Source: Zetaproteobacteria bacterium (GTDB taxonomy: Bacteria; Pseudomonadota; Zetaproteobacteria; Mariprofundales; Mariprofundaceae). Taken from it: a stretch of 48,858 nucleotides of DNA. Shown here piece by piece: positions 1 to 9,484 of the stretch (its first letter is position 1; each line of letters opens with the position of its first letter). Under the pieces are notes generated by a model that was not told where the DNA came from, searched no databases, and worked only from the letters and a program-made list of their open reading frames with translations. Location of the stretch: the NCBI GenBank assembly GCA_003228735.1, contig QIFG01000095.1, positions 1 through 48,858 on the forward strand, given 5' to 3'. A program made the position numbers and the translations under genes.

Positions 1-42
1 ATGGCATTGCATCAAGGCAATGAAATGAAACAGTTCCGAACC

Positions 43-72
43 GGACAACTCATGTGCTCTAAAACCGGACAA
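43..72. repeat. two short direct repeats, possible insertion-sequence end
   Basis: A ten-base word of the form aaCCGGACAA occurs at about 43-52 and again, with one change, at about 62-71. Closely spaced repeats of this type are usual at the ends of IS21-like elements, and the neighbouring reading frame ends inside them. The rest of any element would lie to the left of the window, so this is weak evidence. Confidence 0.25.
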
Positions 73-445
73 GTCTATTTGTTGCCAACACAACAGCAAG
101 AAGTCGCAGCCAATTAGCCCAGAGTTTCCCCTTTTGTTCGTCCTCTACTTCTAAGTAAGTTGCTTGCGTAATATAAGCACTCATAGAACAAACCAACCCG
201 GCTATAACTCCAATAACAAAAGATTTAACAGATTGACCGAGCATGCTCGCGTCTATAAGCGTTGAGTCTGGATGGGTGAGAACGTTTCCGTAAAACGTCA
301 GCAATGCCAAAATCGCTCCGCCATTGAATAGTAAAAGGCTTTTAATTGACAGCGTCGCAAAAGAAATCACGCCTTGAAAAGATACTAATTGCCCTTCAAA
401 TGATTTTTCCCAGACCCGCATTCTGTGTTCGTGCTCGTTATCCAT
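59..445 (-). CDS. small hypothetical membrane protein, C-terminus probably altered
   Basis: I do not recognise a named family. The 128-residue product has a charged N-terminus (MDNEHEHRMRVWEK) followed by about three hydrophobic segments (roughly residues 22-50, 70-92 and 110-122), so it is probably an inner-membrane protein with a cytoplasmic start. The last residues (ATNRLVRF) are not hydrophobic, although the final segment looks as if it should continue, and the stop codon lies inside a stretch with two direct repeats (about 43-72) that resemble an insertion-sequence end. My inference is that the gene lost its natural C-terminus to an insertion. It is transcribed toward the window edge and has no clear functional partner here. 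Confidence 0.5.
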   Translation of the reverse strand: MDNEHEHRMRVWEKSFEGQLVSFQGVISFATLSIKSLLLFNGGAILALLTFYGNVLTHPDSTLIDASMLGQSVKSFVIGVIAGLVCSMSAYITQATYLEVEDEQKGKLWANWLRLLAVVLATNRLVRF

Positions 446-742
446 TCATTGCTCCGATTTTCACGTTAGAACCTGGGCGAAAAGGGTCAGGTTTTGAATG
501 TTGAATCACTGCCCTCACAGCCTTTGATTAATGAACTAACCAGAAAGTAGCGCATGGCTGCATATTCAGCAATTTCCCGCATTATGTACATAACCTAATT
601 CACGCTTTCGGCCATCGGCTGCCAAAACCGGATTATCTCATCTGTGGGCTTGACCATCGGCACGGATATGGCGGATATCGGGTTAGGCCTTTACCTTCTA
701 GTTTTTACTGGATGAGGGGGATGATGTTGATGCCTCCTGCTG
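446..742. other. gene-free stretch upstream of ssrA
   Basis: About 300 bases with no reading frame of convincing length or composition on either strand. It holds a partial internal symmetry around 610-690 (ccatcggc words in direct and inverted orientation) but no hairpin with a T-run and no tRNA cloverleaf that I can see. It may be decayed accessory DNA. Confidence 0.4.
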
Positions 743-771
743 TTGTAATTAAAGGCGTAAAAGGGCACAAT
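743..771 (+). promoter_or_regulatory. candidate sigma-70 promoter of ssrA
   Basis: A -35 box TTGTAA (743-748) is followed by exactly 17 bases and a -10 box CACAAT (766-771). The first base of the tmRNA (782) lies 11 bases after the -10 box, as expected for a transcription start. Confidence 0.55.
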
Positions 772-781
772 TTAGGCACAC

Positions 782-1131
782 GGGGGCGTTTGGTTTCGAC
801 GGAGATGCTGAACCCTGTGGGGCATGCCGGGTTGTTGGCCCCGTAAAAAGCTGGCAATTGCATTAATTGCAAACGACGACGTAGAACTAGCTTACGCTGC
901 GTAAGTTACCCCGCTCCTGAGGTGTCCATCCATTAGGAATCCGGGGCCATTTAGATGGAATCGTTTCAAAGGTTGTAGGCTCGTGGCACTTTGAAATTAA
1001 ACCAGTACGAACCGGCCCGGCGGGCACTTTGTTCGTTCGGTTTCCACTGGGCGCTATAAGAACGAACTAAGCATGTAGAACCATTGGCTGATGATTTTCG
1101 GACGCGGGTTCGAGTCCCGCCGCCTCCACCA
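782..1131 (+). ncRNA. ssrA: tmRNA (transfer-messenger RNA)
   Basis: This RNA rescues stalled ribosomes: it enters the A site as an alanyl-tRNA mimic, then serves as template for a degradation tag. The 5' end GGGGGCG pairs over seven positions with CGCCTCC just before the terminal CCA (1129-1131), forming the acceptor stem, and the TTCGAGTC T-loop lies about 20 bases before the end. The tag frame begins at GCA 869 and reads ANDDVELAYAA, ending at TAA 902-904; the AN start and AA end are typical, and the terminal Ala-Ala is the ClpXP/ClpAP signal. The molecule is a one-piece tmRNA of about 350 nt including an encoded CCA. It has its own promoter and terminator, and its protein partner smpB is not in this window. 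Confidence 0.97.
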
Positions 1132-1150
1132 GTCTAGGATGTTTGCTGAA

Positions 1151-1187
1151 GACAAGCCCCTGCTCTTAAAGGGGGCTTGTCATTCTT
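1151..1187 (+). terminator. rho-independent terminator of ssrA
   Basis: GACAAGCCCC (1151-1160) pairs with GGGGCTTGTC (1172-1181) over ten bases around an 11-base loop, followed by a short T-rich tail (attctt). Confidence 0.8.
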
Positions 1188-1214
1188 GACCTTGCAGGCA
1201 GGCGGTGGTAGCAA
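1186..1214 (+). promoter_or_regulatory. possible sigma-70 promoter of the nuo operon
   Basis: TTGACC (1186-1191), 17 bases, then TAGCAA (1209-1214). The -35 box is good and the -10 box is poor. It lies 80 bases before nuoA, directly after the ssrA terminator, where a nuo promoter must be, but other choices are possible. Confidence 0.35.
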
Positions 1215-1292
1215 GCTTGCCCGCGATTTTCACCTGCTTGGGAGCAGGGAATTGCGGGTGGTTAACGCGCGAAGTACAAAAAGGGGAGGGGT

Positions 1293-1664
1293 ATGGGCGC
1301 TAGTTACCTGGCTGCTGAATACGCGCCAATCCTCATTTTTATTGTTATTGCCCTGGCGATGGGTGCAATGCCGCTCATGCTGACCGTGATGGTTGCATCG
1401 CAAAAGCCCGACCCTGAAAAATTATCTGCCTATGAATGTGGTTTTGAAGCATTTGAGGATGCGCGCATGCAGTTCGACGTGCGCTTTTATCTGGTTGCCA
1501 TCCTGTTTGTTATTTTCGATCTGGAAACCGCTTTCCTGTTCCCGTGGGCCATCGTGCTTGATGATATCGGCATGTTTGGCTTTGTTGAGATGATGCTGTT
1601 TCTGGTGATCTTGCTGGTGGGCTATGTCTATGCCTGGAAGAAGGGGGCCCTGCAGTGGGAATAA
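1293..1664 (+). CDS. nuoA: NADH-quinone oxidoreductase subunit A
   Basis: A small membrane subunit of respiratory complex I, at the junction between the peripheral arm and the quinone channel. The 123 residues match the usual family length and hold three membrane spans (about 11-34, 63-86 and 93-113). The conserved YECG motif is at 47-50 in the first loop, and the acidic FDLETAF stretch is in the second span. The ATG follows a strong GGGAGGGG ribosome site. It is the first gene of a 14-gene nuo operon. The stop codon TAA is the first triplet of an inserted MITE-like element; without the insertion the same frame would end at TAG after the same QWE and would overlap the nuoB start. Confidence 0.97.
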   Translation: MGASYLAAEYAPILIFIVIALAMGAMPLMLTVMVASQKPDPEKLSAYECGFEAFEDARMQFDVRFYLVAILFVIFDLETAFLFPWAIVLDDIGMFGFVEMMLFLVILLVGYVYAWKKGALQWE

Positions 1665-1966
1665 CTCCGCACCTGCCCCGTCTTTTGCTCCATGGCGGCG
1701 TTGCTGCGATGCTCGAACCCTCACATATGAGCCAATTGCGAAACTCTGAGTGGATGAGTGGCAATCTCACTTCGAGGCCATTTTTGGGATGGAATAAGGT
1801 GCATGGTGGTTCCATGGACCGCAATTCCAGCGCGAAAATGGGCTGGGGTGGGGGAGCCAATCGCCGCGCACGAGTTTTGCAATTGGCTCATGTCCCTGCA
1901 TACGCTCCGGTTCTGCACTTCTCGCGCCTTGCCATGAAACAAAAGTCAGGGCATCTGAGGAGTTAC
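1662..1966. mobile_element. MITE-like foldback element between nuoA and nuoB
   Basis: About 305 non-coding bases. The left end (1662-1687) and the reverse complement of the right end (1940-1965) agree at 20 of 26 positions, both starting TAACTCC and ending CTTTTG. Inside, a 20-base inverted repeat with one mismatch (1727-1746 against 1872-1891) and further weaker pairing make the whole element one long imperfect palindrome centred near 1810. CAGTGGGAA occurs directly outside both ends (1653-1661 and 1967-1975), a 9-base target duplication. Removing the element and one copy gives a nuoA that ends in TAG overlapping the GTG start of nuoB. The right terminal repeat now supplies GAGGAG, the nuoB ribosome site. 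An open frame of about 107 codons across it is the palindrome and not a gene. The autonomous partner is not in this window. Confidence 0.8.
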
Positions 1967-1968
1967 CA

Positions 1969-2445
1969 GTGGGAATAGAAGGTCTTCTGGGCAAAGGGCT
2001 CGTTACTACAACTGCAGACAAGGTTATTAACTGGGCCCGTACCGGCTCGATGTGGCCGATGACCTTTGGCCTGGCCTGCTGTGCTGTGGAGATGATGCAT
2101 GCCGGCGCTTCGCGCTATGACCTGGACCGCTTTGGAGTCGTATTCCGCCCTTCCCCGCGTCAGTCGGATGTGATGATTGTGGCAGGCACGTTGTGTAACA
2201 AGATGGGCCCGGCCCTGAGAAAGGTCTACGACCAGATGGCTGAGCCACGCTGGGTGATTTCCATGGGCTCCTGCGCCAATGGTGGCGGTTATTACCATTA
2301 CTCTTATGCCATTGTGCGTGGTTGCGACCGTATTGTGCCGGTTGATGTGTATGTTCCCGGTTGCCCGCCTACAGCTGAGGCATTGCTGTACGGCATTATC
2401 CAGCTGCAAGAAAAAATCAAACGCACGAATACGATTGCCCGGTAA
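1969..2445 (+). CDS. nuoB: NADH-quinone oxidoreductase subunit B
   Basis: Peripheral-arm subunit that holds iron-sulfur cluster N2, the last electron donor to quinone. The cluster ligands are visible: the tandem pair C37-C38 in [10 protein letters not shown]102 in MGSCANGGG and C132 in VPGCPP. Length 158 is normal. The start is GTG 1969, six bases after GAGGAG; no upstream ATG fits the family alignment. Both this ribosome site and the sequence before it come from the end of the MITE-like insertion, whereas the target duplication preserved the start codon itself. nuoC follows after three bases. Confidence 0.97.
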   Translation: MGIEGLLGKGLVTTTADKVINWARTGSMWPMTFGLACCAVEMMHAGASRYDLDRFGVVFRPSPRQSDVMIVAGTLCNKMGPALRKVYDQMAEPRWVISMGSCANGGGYYHYSYAIVRGCDRIVPVDVYVPGCPPTAEALLYGIIQLQEKIKRTNTIAR

Positions 2446-2448
2446 GCG

Positions 2449-3054
2449 ATGAGCGAACAGTCGGCAGTCACAGAACAGGCAGAGACCATGCTTCCCGAGT
2501 TATCCGGTTTGCAGGAGCGCTTTGGCGATCAGGTGATTGATGTGTCGCAGGGCATTGATATGCCAACGGTGGTGCTGGCCAAAGAATCGATCGTTGAAGC
2601 CTGTCATTATCTCAGGGATGAGCATGCCTATGCGCAGCTGATTGATCTTTGTGGTGTGGATATGTCCGAGCATCCGGGTTGGTCTGCTGGCACGCCCCGC
2701 TTTCAGGTTGTCTATCACCTGTTGTCTGTCTCGGGAAACAAGCGTCTGCGCCTGAAGGTTCCGGTGGATGAGCGTGAACTGATCGATTCCGTCGTTGAGG
2801 TATGGTCTACGGTCAACTGGTTCGAGCGGGAAGCCTTCGACATGTTTGGCATTATCTTCAACCATCACCCTGATCTGCGCCGCCTTCTCACCGACTATGG
2901 TTTTGAAGGGCACCCCCTGCGCAAGGACTTTCCGCTTACCGGGCGTGTTGAGATGTTTTTCGATGATACGCAGTGGCGCTGTGTGTACAGGCCAAACAAG
3001 CTGGAGAATCGTGTGCTGATTCCCAAGGTGTGGCCGGGAGATAAGCGTGGCTGA
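2449..3054 (+). CDS. nuoC: NADH-quinone oxidoreductase subunit C
   Basis: The 30-kDa subunit of complex I, in the hydrophilic arm next to NuoD. The 201-residue protein has the family signature near its C-terminal part: [12 protein letters not shown] followed by [21 protein letters not shown], about residues 123-165. It is encoded separately from nuoD, unlike the fused nuoCD of enterobacteria, and its last codons overlap the GTG of nuoD by eight bases, suggesting translational coupling. The ATG lies three bases after the nuoB stop. No cofactor ligands are expected. Confidence 0.96.
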   Translation: MSEQSAVTEQAETMLPELSGLQERFGDQVIDVSQGIDMPTVVLAKESIVEACHYLRDEHAYAQLIDLCGVDMSEHPGWSAGTPRFQVVYHLLSVSGNKRLRLKVPVDERELIDSVVEVWSTVNWFEREAFDMFGIIFNHHPDLRRLLTDYGFEGHPLRKDFPLTGRVEMFFDDTQWRCVYRPNKLENRVLIPKVWPGDKRG

Positions 3055-4225
3055 GATCAGAAATTACACGCTTAACTTTGGCCCGCAGCATCCGTCCGCA
3101 CACGGTGTATTGCGTCTGGTGCTTGAGCTTGATGGCGAGGTGGTTGAGCGCGCCGAACCGCATATCGGCCTGCTGCATCGCGGTACCGAGAAACTCTTTG
3201 AATACAAGACCTATCAGCAGAATGTGCCCTACTTTGACAGGTTGGATTATGTCTCGATGATGGCCAATGAGCATGCCTATGCGCTGGCCGTGGAGCGCCT
3301 GCTGGGAATCACGCCGCCGGAACGCGCCCAGTATATCCGTGTCCTGTATGCCGAGATCACGCGCGTTCTGAATCACCTGCTGTGGCTGGGGGCGCATGCG
3401 CTGGATATTGGCGCCATGACCGTATTCCTCTATTGCTTCCGCGAACGCGAGGATCTGTTTGATTATTACGAAGCCGTTTCCGGTGCGCGCATGCATGCGG
3501 CCTATTTCCGGCCGGGTGGCGTCACGAAAGATCTGCCAGACGGGCTGCTCGAAAAGATCGATGCGTTCACCGAGCGCTTCCCCGGTTATGTGGATGAGTA
3601 TGAAACCCTGCTGACCGAAAACCGTATCTGGAAACAGCGCACCGTCGATATCGGCGTGGTGGATGAGCAGGCTGCACTGGACTGGGGCTTTACCGGGCCG
3701 ATGCTGCGCGGCTCCGGCGTGGCCTGGGATCTGCGTAAAACCCAGCCTTATGATGCTTATGATAAAATGGATTTCGATATTCCGGTCGGTGCGACGGGCG
3801 ATTCCTATGATCGATATCTGGTGCGTGTGGAGGAGATGCGTCAGGCCAATCGCATCATGAAGCAGTGTGTCGACTGGTTGGCCGCCAACCCCGGTCCGGT
3901 CAAGATTGATGATTACAAGCTGACCAACCCGTCCCGAAGCCTGATGAAATCGGATATGGAAGCGTTGATTCACCACTTCAAGTTTTTCTCGGAGGGCTAC
4001 CCGGTTCCCGAAGGCGAGGTATACGCCGCCGTCGAGCATCCAAAGGGCGAATTTGGTGTCTACATCGTTGCCGATGGTTCCAACAAGCCCTACCGCATCA
4101 AGGTGCGGGCACCGGGGTTTGCTCATGTCGAGGCCCTGGATTACATGTGCCGGGGTCACATGATTGCCGATGTCGTGACGGTTCTCGGCTCGCAGGACAT
4201 CGTATTCGGGGAGGTTGACCGATAA
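3047..4225 (+). CDS. nuoD: NADH-quinone oxidoreductase subunit D
   Basis: The 49-kDa subunit, which shapes the quinone-binding pocket with NuoB and descends from the large subunit of NiFe hydrogenases. The 392-residue length is standard. The N-terminus has the family hallmark [15 protein letters not shown] (about 9-23), then [14 protein letters not shown], and the C-terminus ends in the expected [14 protein letters not shown]. The start is GTG 3047 inside the end of nuoC. Its TAA stop overlaps the ATA that is the expected start of nuoE. Confidence 0.97.
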   Translation: MAEIRNYTLNFGPQHPSAHGVLRLVLELDGEVVERAEPHIGLLHRGTEKLFEYKTYQQNVPYFDRLDYVSMMANEHAYALAVERLLGITPPERAQYIRVLYAEITRVLNHLLWLGAHALDIGAMTVFLYCFREREDLFDYYEAVSGARMHAAYFRPGGVTKDLPDGLLEKIDAFTERFPGYVDEYETLLTENRIWKQRTVDIGVVDEQAALDWGFTGPMLRGSGVAWDLRKTQPYDAYDKMDFDIPVGATGDSYDRYLVRVEEMRQANRIMKQCVDWLAANPGPVKIDDYKLTNPSRSLMKSDMEALIHHFKFFSEGYPVPEGEVYAAVEHPKGEFGVYIVADGSNKPYRIKVRAPGFAHVEALDYMCRGHMIADVVTVLGSQDIVFGEVDR

Positions 4226-4272
4226 GCGCCCCACAGTTTTCGAAAGCGCGGCTGACTGAAATTGAGGCGCTG

Positions 4273-4719
4273 GTGAAGCGCTATCCGCATGCGCAGTCCG
4301 CACTCCTTCCCGTACTGCATCTGGCGCAGCAGGACTTCGGCCATTTATCCATGGATGTGCAGCAACTGGTGGCTGATACACTGGATATCCGGCTGATGGC
4401 CGTGCGTGAGGTGGTGACCTTCTACACCATGTTCCGTGAGCAGCCCTGCGGTAAATACCTGATGGAAGTCTGCACGAATCCGGGTTGCATGCTGAACGGC
4501 GCTAACGAAGTGCTCCGGCACACATGTGACAAGCTTGGCGTCAAGGTAGGCGGAACGACCCCGGACGGCCTGTTTACGGTTACTGAGGTGGAATGCGCTG
4601 GCGCCTGCGGCGGCGCGCCGGTCGTGCAGATCAACGGCGTCTATCATGAGAAAGTTGACGCCGCCCATATGGATAAGGTTATCGAGGATGCGCGAAGCGG
4701 CGAGGGGGCAGGGGCATGA
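4273..4719 (+). CDS. nuoE: NADH-quinone oxidoreductase subunit E (start codon abnormal)
   Basis: The 24-kDa flavoprotein-arm subunit, binding the off-path [2Fe-2S] cluster N1a. The four cluster cysteines are seen as EVCTNPGC (C-x4-C) and EVECAGAC (C-x3-C). The coordinates begin at GTG 4273, the first standard start codon in frame, which has GAGG five bases upstream. However, the frame is open back to 4219, and the 17 codons before the GTG read [17 protein letters not shown], a typical NuoE N-terminus. The full-length start would then be ATA at 4222, overlapping the nuoD stop as ATAA, with GGGGAGG seven bases upstream. Either ATA initiates, or the original ATG was lost and translation begins at the internal GTG. 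The gene end overlaps nuoF as ATGA. Confidence 0.93.
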   Translation: MKRYPHAQSALLPVLHLAQQDFGHLSMDVQQLVADTLDIRLMAVREVVTFYTMFREQPCGKYLMEVCTNPGCMLNGANEVLRHTCDKLGVKVGGTTPDGLFTVTEVECAGACGGAPVVQINGVYHEKVDAAHMDKVIEDARSGEGAGA

Positions 4720-5993
4720 TTCCTTCTGATCCGAGTCAGGTAACCGCCATCTGTTTCGACAACATCGACGTGCCGAATATGTGCAAGCTTGAGGTGGCGC
4801 GAGAACATGGGGCATATGCCTTTTTGCCCACCCTGCTCAAAGAGTTCACTTCCGAAAAGATTATCGATGAGGTGAAGACCTCGAATATTCGCGGACGCGG
4901 TGGCGCCGGCTTCCCGACAGGGTTGAAGTGGTCGTTTGTGCCGCGCAACACCGGCAAGCCGACCTATCTTTTGTGTAATGCCGACGAAGGCGAACCTGGC
5001 ACGTTCAAGGATCGCGACATCATGCGCTTTGATCCGCACCTGTTGATCGAAGGCATGATCATGGCGGGCTTCGCCCTGGATGTGCGCGATGCCTATATCT
5101 ATATCCGCGGTGAGTTTGTGCATGAGGCCAACGTGCTCAATGAAGCCATTGCCGAGGCTTATGCCGCCAATCTGCTCGGAGAGAATATTCTGGGCACGGA
5201 CTACAACATGAACCTGACGGTGCACCGTGGCGCCGGCGCCTATGTCTGCGGTGAAGAAACAGCCTTGATCGAATCGCTGGAAGGCAAGCCCGGACGCCCG
5301 CGCTTCAAGCCGCCATTCCCGGCCGTGGAAGGCTTTTACCGTTGTCCGACCGTGGTCAACAATGTCGAGACGCTGTCCACCATCCCGGCCATTCTGGAGC
5401 ATGGCGGCAAATGGCACGCCTCCATCGGAGTGCAGAACAGCACCGGTATGAAGATTTTCTCCGTGTCCGGCCATGTCAACAAGCCGGGCAACTATGAAGT
5501 GCCGATGGGCACGACGCTGAGGACTCTGATTGAGCAGCATGCCGGCGGGCTGCAGCACGGCAGTGCACCCAAGGTAATTATTCCGGGAGGCTCTTCAACG
5601 CCGTGGCTTCTGGCCGAGCATTACGATGTGCCGCTGACCTATGACGATATGGTTGAAGCCGGTTCCATGCTGGGCTCCGGTGCGGTGATTGTCATGGACG
5701 AAACAGCCGATCTTCTGGCATTGACCAAGCGCCTTTCACATTTCTATGCGCATGAGTCCTGCGGCCAGTGTACTCCCTGCCGCGAGGGTACGGGCTGGAT
5801 GGAGCGCATCCTGAACCGAATTCAGAATGGCCAGGGCCAGCCGGGCGATATCGAGGCATTGAAGGATGCGGCTGTGCATATGGACGGACGCACGATTTGC
5901 GCCCTTGCTGGAGGTGCGGCGGCTCCTGTATTATCACTGATCAAGCATTTCCCCGAGCTTCTTGAGGCCGGCATCGTGGAGAAAGCGGCATGA
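4716..5993 (+). CDS. nuoF: NADH-quinone oxidoreductase subunit F
   Basis: The 51-kDa subunit that binds NADH and FMN and cluster N3, where electrons enter complex I. The glycine-rich NADH loop RGRGGAGFPTGLKW lies at about 60-73, the FMN-site NADEGEPGTFKDR at about 89-101, and a second glycine-rich HRGAGAYVCGEETAL at about 170-184. The [4Fe-4S] ligands are SCGQCTPCREG (about 349-359) plus the downstream Cys of TICALAGGA. The 425-residue length is normal. It overlaps both neighbours by four bases (ATGA). Confidence 0.97.
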   Translation: MIPSDPSQVTAICFDNIDVPNMCKLEVAREHGAYAFLPTLLKEFTSEKIIDEVKTSNIRGRGGAGFPTGLKWSFVPRNTGKPTYLLCNADEGEPGTFKDRDIMRFDPHLLIEGMIMAGFALDVRDAYIYIRGEFVHEANVLNEAIAEAYAANLLGENILGTDYNMNLTVHRGAGAYVCGEETALIESLEGKPGRPRFKPPFPAVEGFYRCPTVVNNVETLSTIPAILEHGGKWHASIGVQNSTGMKIFSVSGHVNKPGNYEVPMGTTLRTLIEQHAGGLQHGSAPKVIIPGGSSTPWLLAEHYDVPLTYDDMVEAGSMLGSGAVIVMDETADLLALTKRLSHFYAHESCGQCTPCREGTGWMERILNRIQNGQGQPGDIEALKDAAVHMDGRTICALAGGAAAPVLSLIKHFPELLEAGIVEKAA

Positions 5994-8347
5994 CCACGCT
6001 TTATATCAACGATCAGGAAGTTTCCGTCCCCGCCGGCACGAGCATTCTTGAGGCTTGCCAGAAGCATGGCGCTGAGGTGCCGTACTTCTGCTATCACCCT
6101 GAGTTGTCGGTGGCGGCCAATTGCCGCATGTGCTTGGTGGAAGTGGAAGGCTGGCCCAAGCCGGCGGCTTCGTGCTGTACGCCTGTGGCCGATGGCATGA
6201 AGGTCAGCACGCAAAGCGGGACGCTTGAAAAAGATCGCAAGATGATGATGGAATATCTGCTCATCAATCATCCGCTGGATTGTCCGGTTTGCGATCAGGG
6301 CGGTGACTGCAAGCTGCAGGACTACGCCATGCAATATGGCGCTGCCAAAGGCCGTTATGCCGAAGATAAGCGGGCTGTCGAGAATCCCAAGCTTGGGCCA
6401 TTCATTACCACATGCATGACCCGCTGCATTCACTGCACGCGCTGCGTGCGTTTTGCCGATGAAATTGCCGGCACCAGCGACATGGGCGTATTGGATCGCG
6501 GCGATCACATGAGCATCACCGGCATCGTTGATGAATGCCTGAGTTCGGAGCTGTCCGGCAATCTGGCCGATATCTGCCCTGTGGGCGCTCTTCTTGATGG
6601 GCCTTCGAATGATGTCAGCCGTCCCTGGGAGTTGACCCGTCACAAGAGCACCTGTACGCAGTGCCCTCAGGGTTGCGATATCAGTATTGAGTCTCGTAAT
6701 GATGAAGTGATGCGCATTCATCCGATTGAGGACAGTCCGGAGGCATGGATATGTGACCGCGGTCGTTATGTCTATGACGCTTTCCGCTCCGCTAACCGTC
6801 TGCTGACCCCGAAGGCTCGAGTGCGCAACAGGCTGGCCGATGTGGATTGGAATGAGGCCTGTGAGCAGGCCGCAAAACTGCTGAAGGACAAGCGGGTCGG
6901 AATTATCTTTTCACCGAACTGGAGTGTGGAGGGGCTGACTGCGATTCGCCTGCTGCGAGATGCTGCATTTCCCGAGGCGCGTGTTGCCTTCGATCTGCAC
7001 CGCCGGGATTTGCGTCCCTTTGCTTTTGATGAGGGTTTTGGCCAGACCACCCAGCAGATCGAGGATGCCGCCGAAGTGGTGATTCTCGGCTCTGATCTAC
7101 GGCAGAGATTGCCGCTGGTGAAGCAACGTCTGCGTCGGCGAGTGCGTCAGGATAAGCCCGTGACGCGTATCGGAGCGATGAACTACCGCACGAATTCCGG
7201 TATCGAAAAGGATGCTCTGATTCGGCCCAGTGATTGGCCGGCTGTGATTGCCCGCGCCATGGATCAGGTTTCCGAATTTGGCAAGTCGGCTGCCGGCATG
7301 AGCCAGTGGCAGGCGGCTGTGAAAGGCCGGCATGAGGCTGGCAAGCTCCTGGCAGATGCGTTGATGGCGGATTCCTGTTCGTTGCTGGTTGGTGAAGAGA
7401 TTCGCGGCCATTCGGATGCAGCAGCACTGATTCACGGTCTTGATCTGCTCATGCGCGCCTGTGGTCACACGGAGGCCGATAATGACGGGCGCAACCTGAT
7501 TCCCGAGGGGATGAATGCGCAGGCGCTTTCGGCCATCTTTGGCGATATCCGCACCAGTGTCGGCGATCTGTTTGATGCGGCCGCAAATGGAGAGTTGGAT
7601 GCCGTGCTGTTGATCGGCAGCGATCCGGTTGGCGACGGGTTGTTCCCCATGCAGGCCAGAGCGGCTTTGAAGAATGTTCCGCTGGTTCAGGTTGGCGCTA
7701 TTCAGGGCAAGATCAGTGAGCACGCACAGGTATTGCTGCCCGCTGCCGCCTATTCCGAGATTGAAGGAAGCTTCATCAATATGGAAGGCCGCGTACGTGT
7801 GGCCACGTCCCCACTCAAGTCTCTGGGACTGGAAAGGCCACTGTGGAAAGTCATGATGCGCCTGGCCTGCTGCCTGGGTCATGACGTTCCTGCCATACAG
7901 TTGCAAGAGCTTCGCGAGCATGTTTGCAAATTCCTGCCGGATTTGGCGAAGGCTTGGGATGCGGACGACAATGACGCCTTCATAATGTCGACCGGGCGTA
8001 ATTCTGACGCCTCCTGTCTGCCGGCTAAGGCTATGGCAAACGGCGGTGTTCTGGATGTGGTCAGTCGTTACTCTATGTATCGCGAAGGCATGTGGGCACG
8101 GGCCTCAAACTTGCTCTCGGAAGCTGGCAAGCGCCATGCACTGGCGGATGTGATCGTGCATCCGGACACGTTTTCCGGCCTGGGTCTGAGTGAGGGCGAA
8201 AGCGAGTTGCGCACCAGCCGGGGTGATTTCCGTTATCAAGTCAGTACACGCGAGGATGTTTCGCCGGGTGTGGTGTTCGTGGCCAAGCGAGGACTGGCCG
8301 GCGATATATCCAACGAGGTGAGCGTGCAGCTTGGAGGTTTAACATGA
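5990..8347 (+). CDS. nuoG: NADH-quinone oxidoreductase subunit G
   Basis: The 75-kDa subunit, wiring electrons from NuoF toward NuoI and NuoB. The first 220 residues hold the cluster ligands: a plant-ferredoxin type [2Fe-2S] set (CYHPEL, CRMC, then a fourth Cys in AASCC), [14 protein letters not shown] with the His-ligated cluster, and [11 protein letters not shown] with a further Cys in [16 protein letters not shown] near residue 224 starts the molybdopterin-oxidoreductase-like part, which in this family has no molybdenum. At 785 residues it falls in the normal bacterial range. Start and stop both overlap neighbours as ATGA. Confidence 0.96.
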   Translation: MTTLYINDQEVSVPAGTSILEACQKHGAEVPYFCYHPELSVAANCRMCLVEVEGWPKPAASCCTPVADGMKVSTQSGTLEKDRKMMMEYLLINHPLDCPVCDQGGDCKLQDYAMQYGAAKGRYAEDKRAVENPKLGPFITTCMTRCIHCTRCVRFADEIAGTSDMGVLDRGDHMSITGIVDECLSSELSGNLADICPVGALLDGPSNDVSRPWELTRHKSTCTQCPQGCDISIESRNDEVMRIHPIEDSPEAWICDRGRYVYDAFRSANRLLTPKARVRNRLADVDWNEACEQAAKLLKDKRVGIIFSPNWSVEGLTAIRLLRDAAFPEARVAFDLHRRDLRPFAFDEGFGQTTQQIEDAAEVVILGSDLRQRLPLVKQRLRRRVRQDKPVTRIGAMNYRTNSGIEKDALIRPSDWPAVIARAMDQVSEFGKSAAGMSQWQAAVKGRHEAGKLLADALMADSCSLLVGEEIRGHSDAAALIHGLDLLMRACGHTEADNDGRNLIPEGMNAQALSAIFGDIRTSVGDLFDAAANGELDAVLLIGSDPVGDGLFPMQARAALKNVPLVQVGAIQGKISEHAQVLLPAAAYSEIEGSFINMEGRVRVATSPLKSLGLERPLWKVMMRLACCLGHDVPAIQLQELREHVCKFLPDLAKAWDADDNDAFIMSTGRNSDASCLPAKAMANGGVLDVVSRYSMYREGMWARASNLLSEAGKRHALADVIVHPDTFSGLGLSEGESELRTSRGDFRYQVSTREDVSPGVVFVAKRGLAGDISNEVSVQLGGLT

Positions 8348-9414
8348 GTTGGGTGGACGTTGCCATCCAGGCAGGCATCTGGGCGCTGGAGATTCTGGTG
8401 ATTGCGGCGTCGGTTGCCCTGTCGGTTGCCTATATCATCTATGTTGAACGCCGTGTGATCGGCTGGATGCAGGTGCGTAAGGGTTGTAACCGCGTGGGTT
8501 GGGCAGGCCTGCTGCAGCCGATTGCCGATGGCCTCAAGCTGTTCCTGAAGGAAACGATTATCCCGACCACAGCCAACAAGTTCCTGTTTGTGGCGGCTCC
8601 CGTCATGGCCATGGCGCCTGCCTTTATCGCCTTTGCCGTTGTGCCTTTCGGCGAGACGACGTTGTTTGGCCTGTGGGAGACGGCGCATGTGATGGCCATT
8701 GCCAACATCAATGTCGGCATCCTTTATGTCATGGCGATTTCAAGCCTCAGCATCTACGGTATTCTGATGGCCGGTTGGGCCTCGAACTCCAAATACGCCT
8801 TCCTGGGCGCGATTCGTGCCACCTGTCAGATGGTGTCCTATGAAATATCCATGGGCTTTGCCATTGTTACTGTTCTGATGCTGTCCGGCACCATGAATCT
8901 GGCTGGCATTGTGCATGCCCAGGCCGGGGGTCTGTTACACTGGTACATCATTCCGCTGTTCCCGATGTTTCTGGTTTTCTTTATCTCCGGCGCGGCTGAG
9001 TGCAACCGTTCGCCGTTTGACCTGCCTGAGGGCGAGTCCGAAATCGTGGCCGGATTCTTCGTTGAGTATTCGGGCATGTGGTTCGCGACTTTCTCGCTGG
9101 GTGAATATGCCGCCATGATTTTGATCAGCCTGATGACATCGATTCTGTTCCTGGGCGGCTGGCATGCGCCGATTGCTGCACTGGACGTTATTCCCGGGAC
9201 GGTCTGGCTGCTGGGCAAGGCATTCTTCCTGATATTCGTCTTTATCTGGTTCAGGGCGACATTCCCGCGCTACCGTTATGATCAGTTGATGCGTCTGGGC
9301 TGGAAGGTCTTCCTGCCATGGACCCTGGCCTGGATCGCTGTGATCGGTATCTGCATGTATACGCCGGTCATTCAGGATGTGATCGCCTTCTGGCGTCCGG
9401 GAAGCGGCGCATGA
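8344..9414 (+). CDS. nuoH: NADH-quinone oxidoreductase subunit H
   Basis: Membrane subunit that forms most of the quinone entry chamber and links it to the proton pumps. The 356-residue protein has about eight membrane spans. The conserved cytoplasmic loop after the first span is visible ([34 protein letters not shown]), as is the acidic loop [26 protein letters not shown] around residues 219-242 and the [15 protein letters not shown] motif near the end. It starts by ATGA overlap with nuoG and is followed by a 70-base gap before nuoI. Confidence 0.97.
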   Translation: MSWVDVAIQAGIWALEILVIAASVALSVAYIIYVERRVIGWMQVRKGCNRVGWAGLLQPIADGLKLFLKETIIPTTANKFLFVAAPVMAMAPAFIAFAVVPFGETTLFGLWETAHVMAIANINVGILYVMAISSLSIYGILMAGWASNSKYAFLGAIRATCQMVSYEISMGFAIVTVLMLSGTMNLAGIVHAQAGGLLHWYIIPLFPMFLVFFISGAAECNRSPFDLPEGESEIVAGFFVEYSGMWFATFSLGEYAAMILISLMTSILFLGGWHAPIAALDVIPGTVWLLGKAFFLIFVFIWFRATFPRYRYDQLMRLGWKVFLPWTLAWIAVIGICMYTPVIQDVIAFWRPGSGA

Positions 9415-9484
9415 CAATTTTTCTGGCCGGAAAAATTACATGCCCGCAGGGCGCCCGTATGGGTGATGCAGCCGGAGGCGCATC

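Noticed and set aside
1021-1131. tRNA-like end with CCA
   Set aside because: It is the tRNA-like domain of the tmRNA and not a separate tRNA gene.
1655-1978. Open frame of 107 codons between nuoA and nuoB
   Set aside because: It covers a palindromic MITE-like element with terminal repeats and ends inside the target duplication; its sequence has no protein-like features.
2936-4381. Very long open frame (about 480 codons) on the minus strand
   Set aside because: It lies wholly opposite nuoD and its neighbours, which are certain genes. Its composition (many His, Gln, Arg) is that of an antisense shadow in G+C-rich DNA, and it has no family match.
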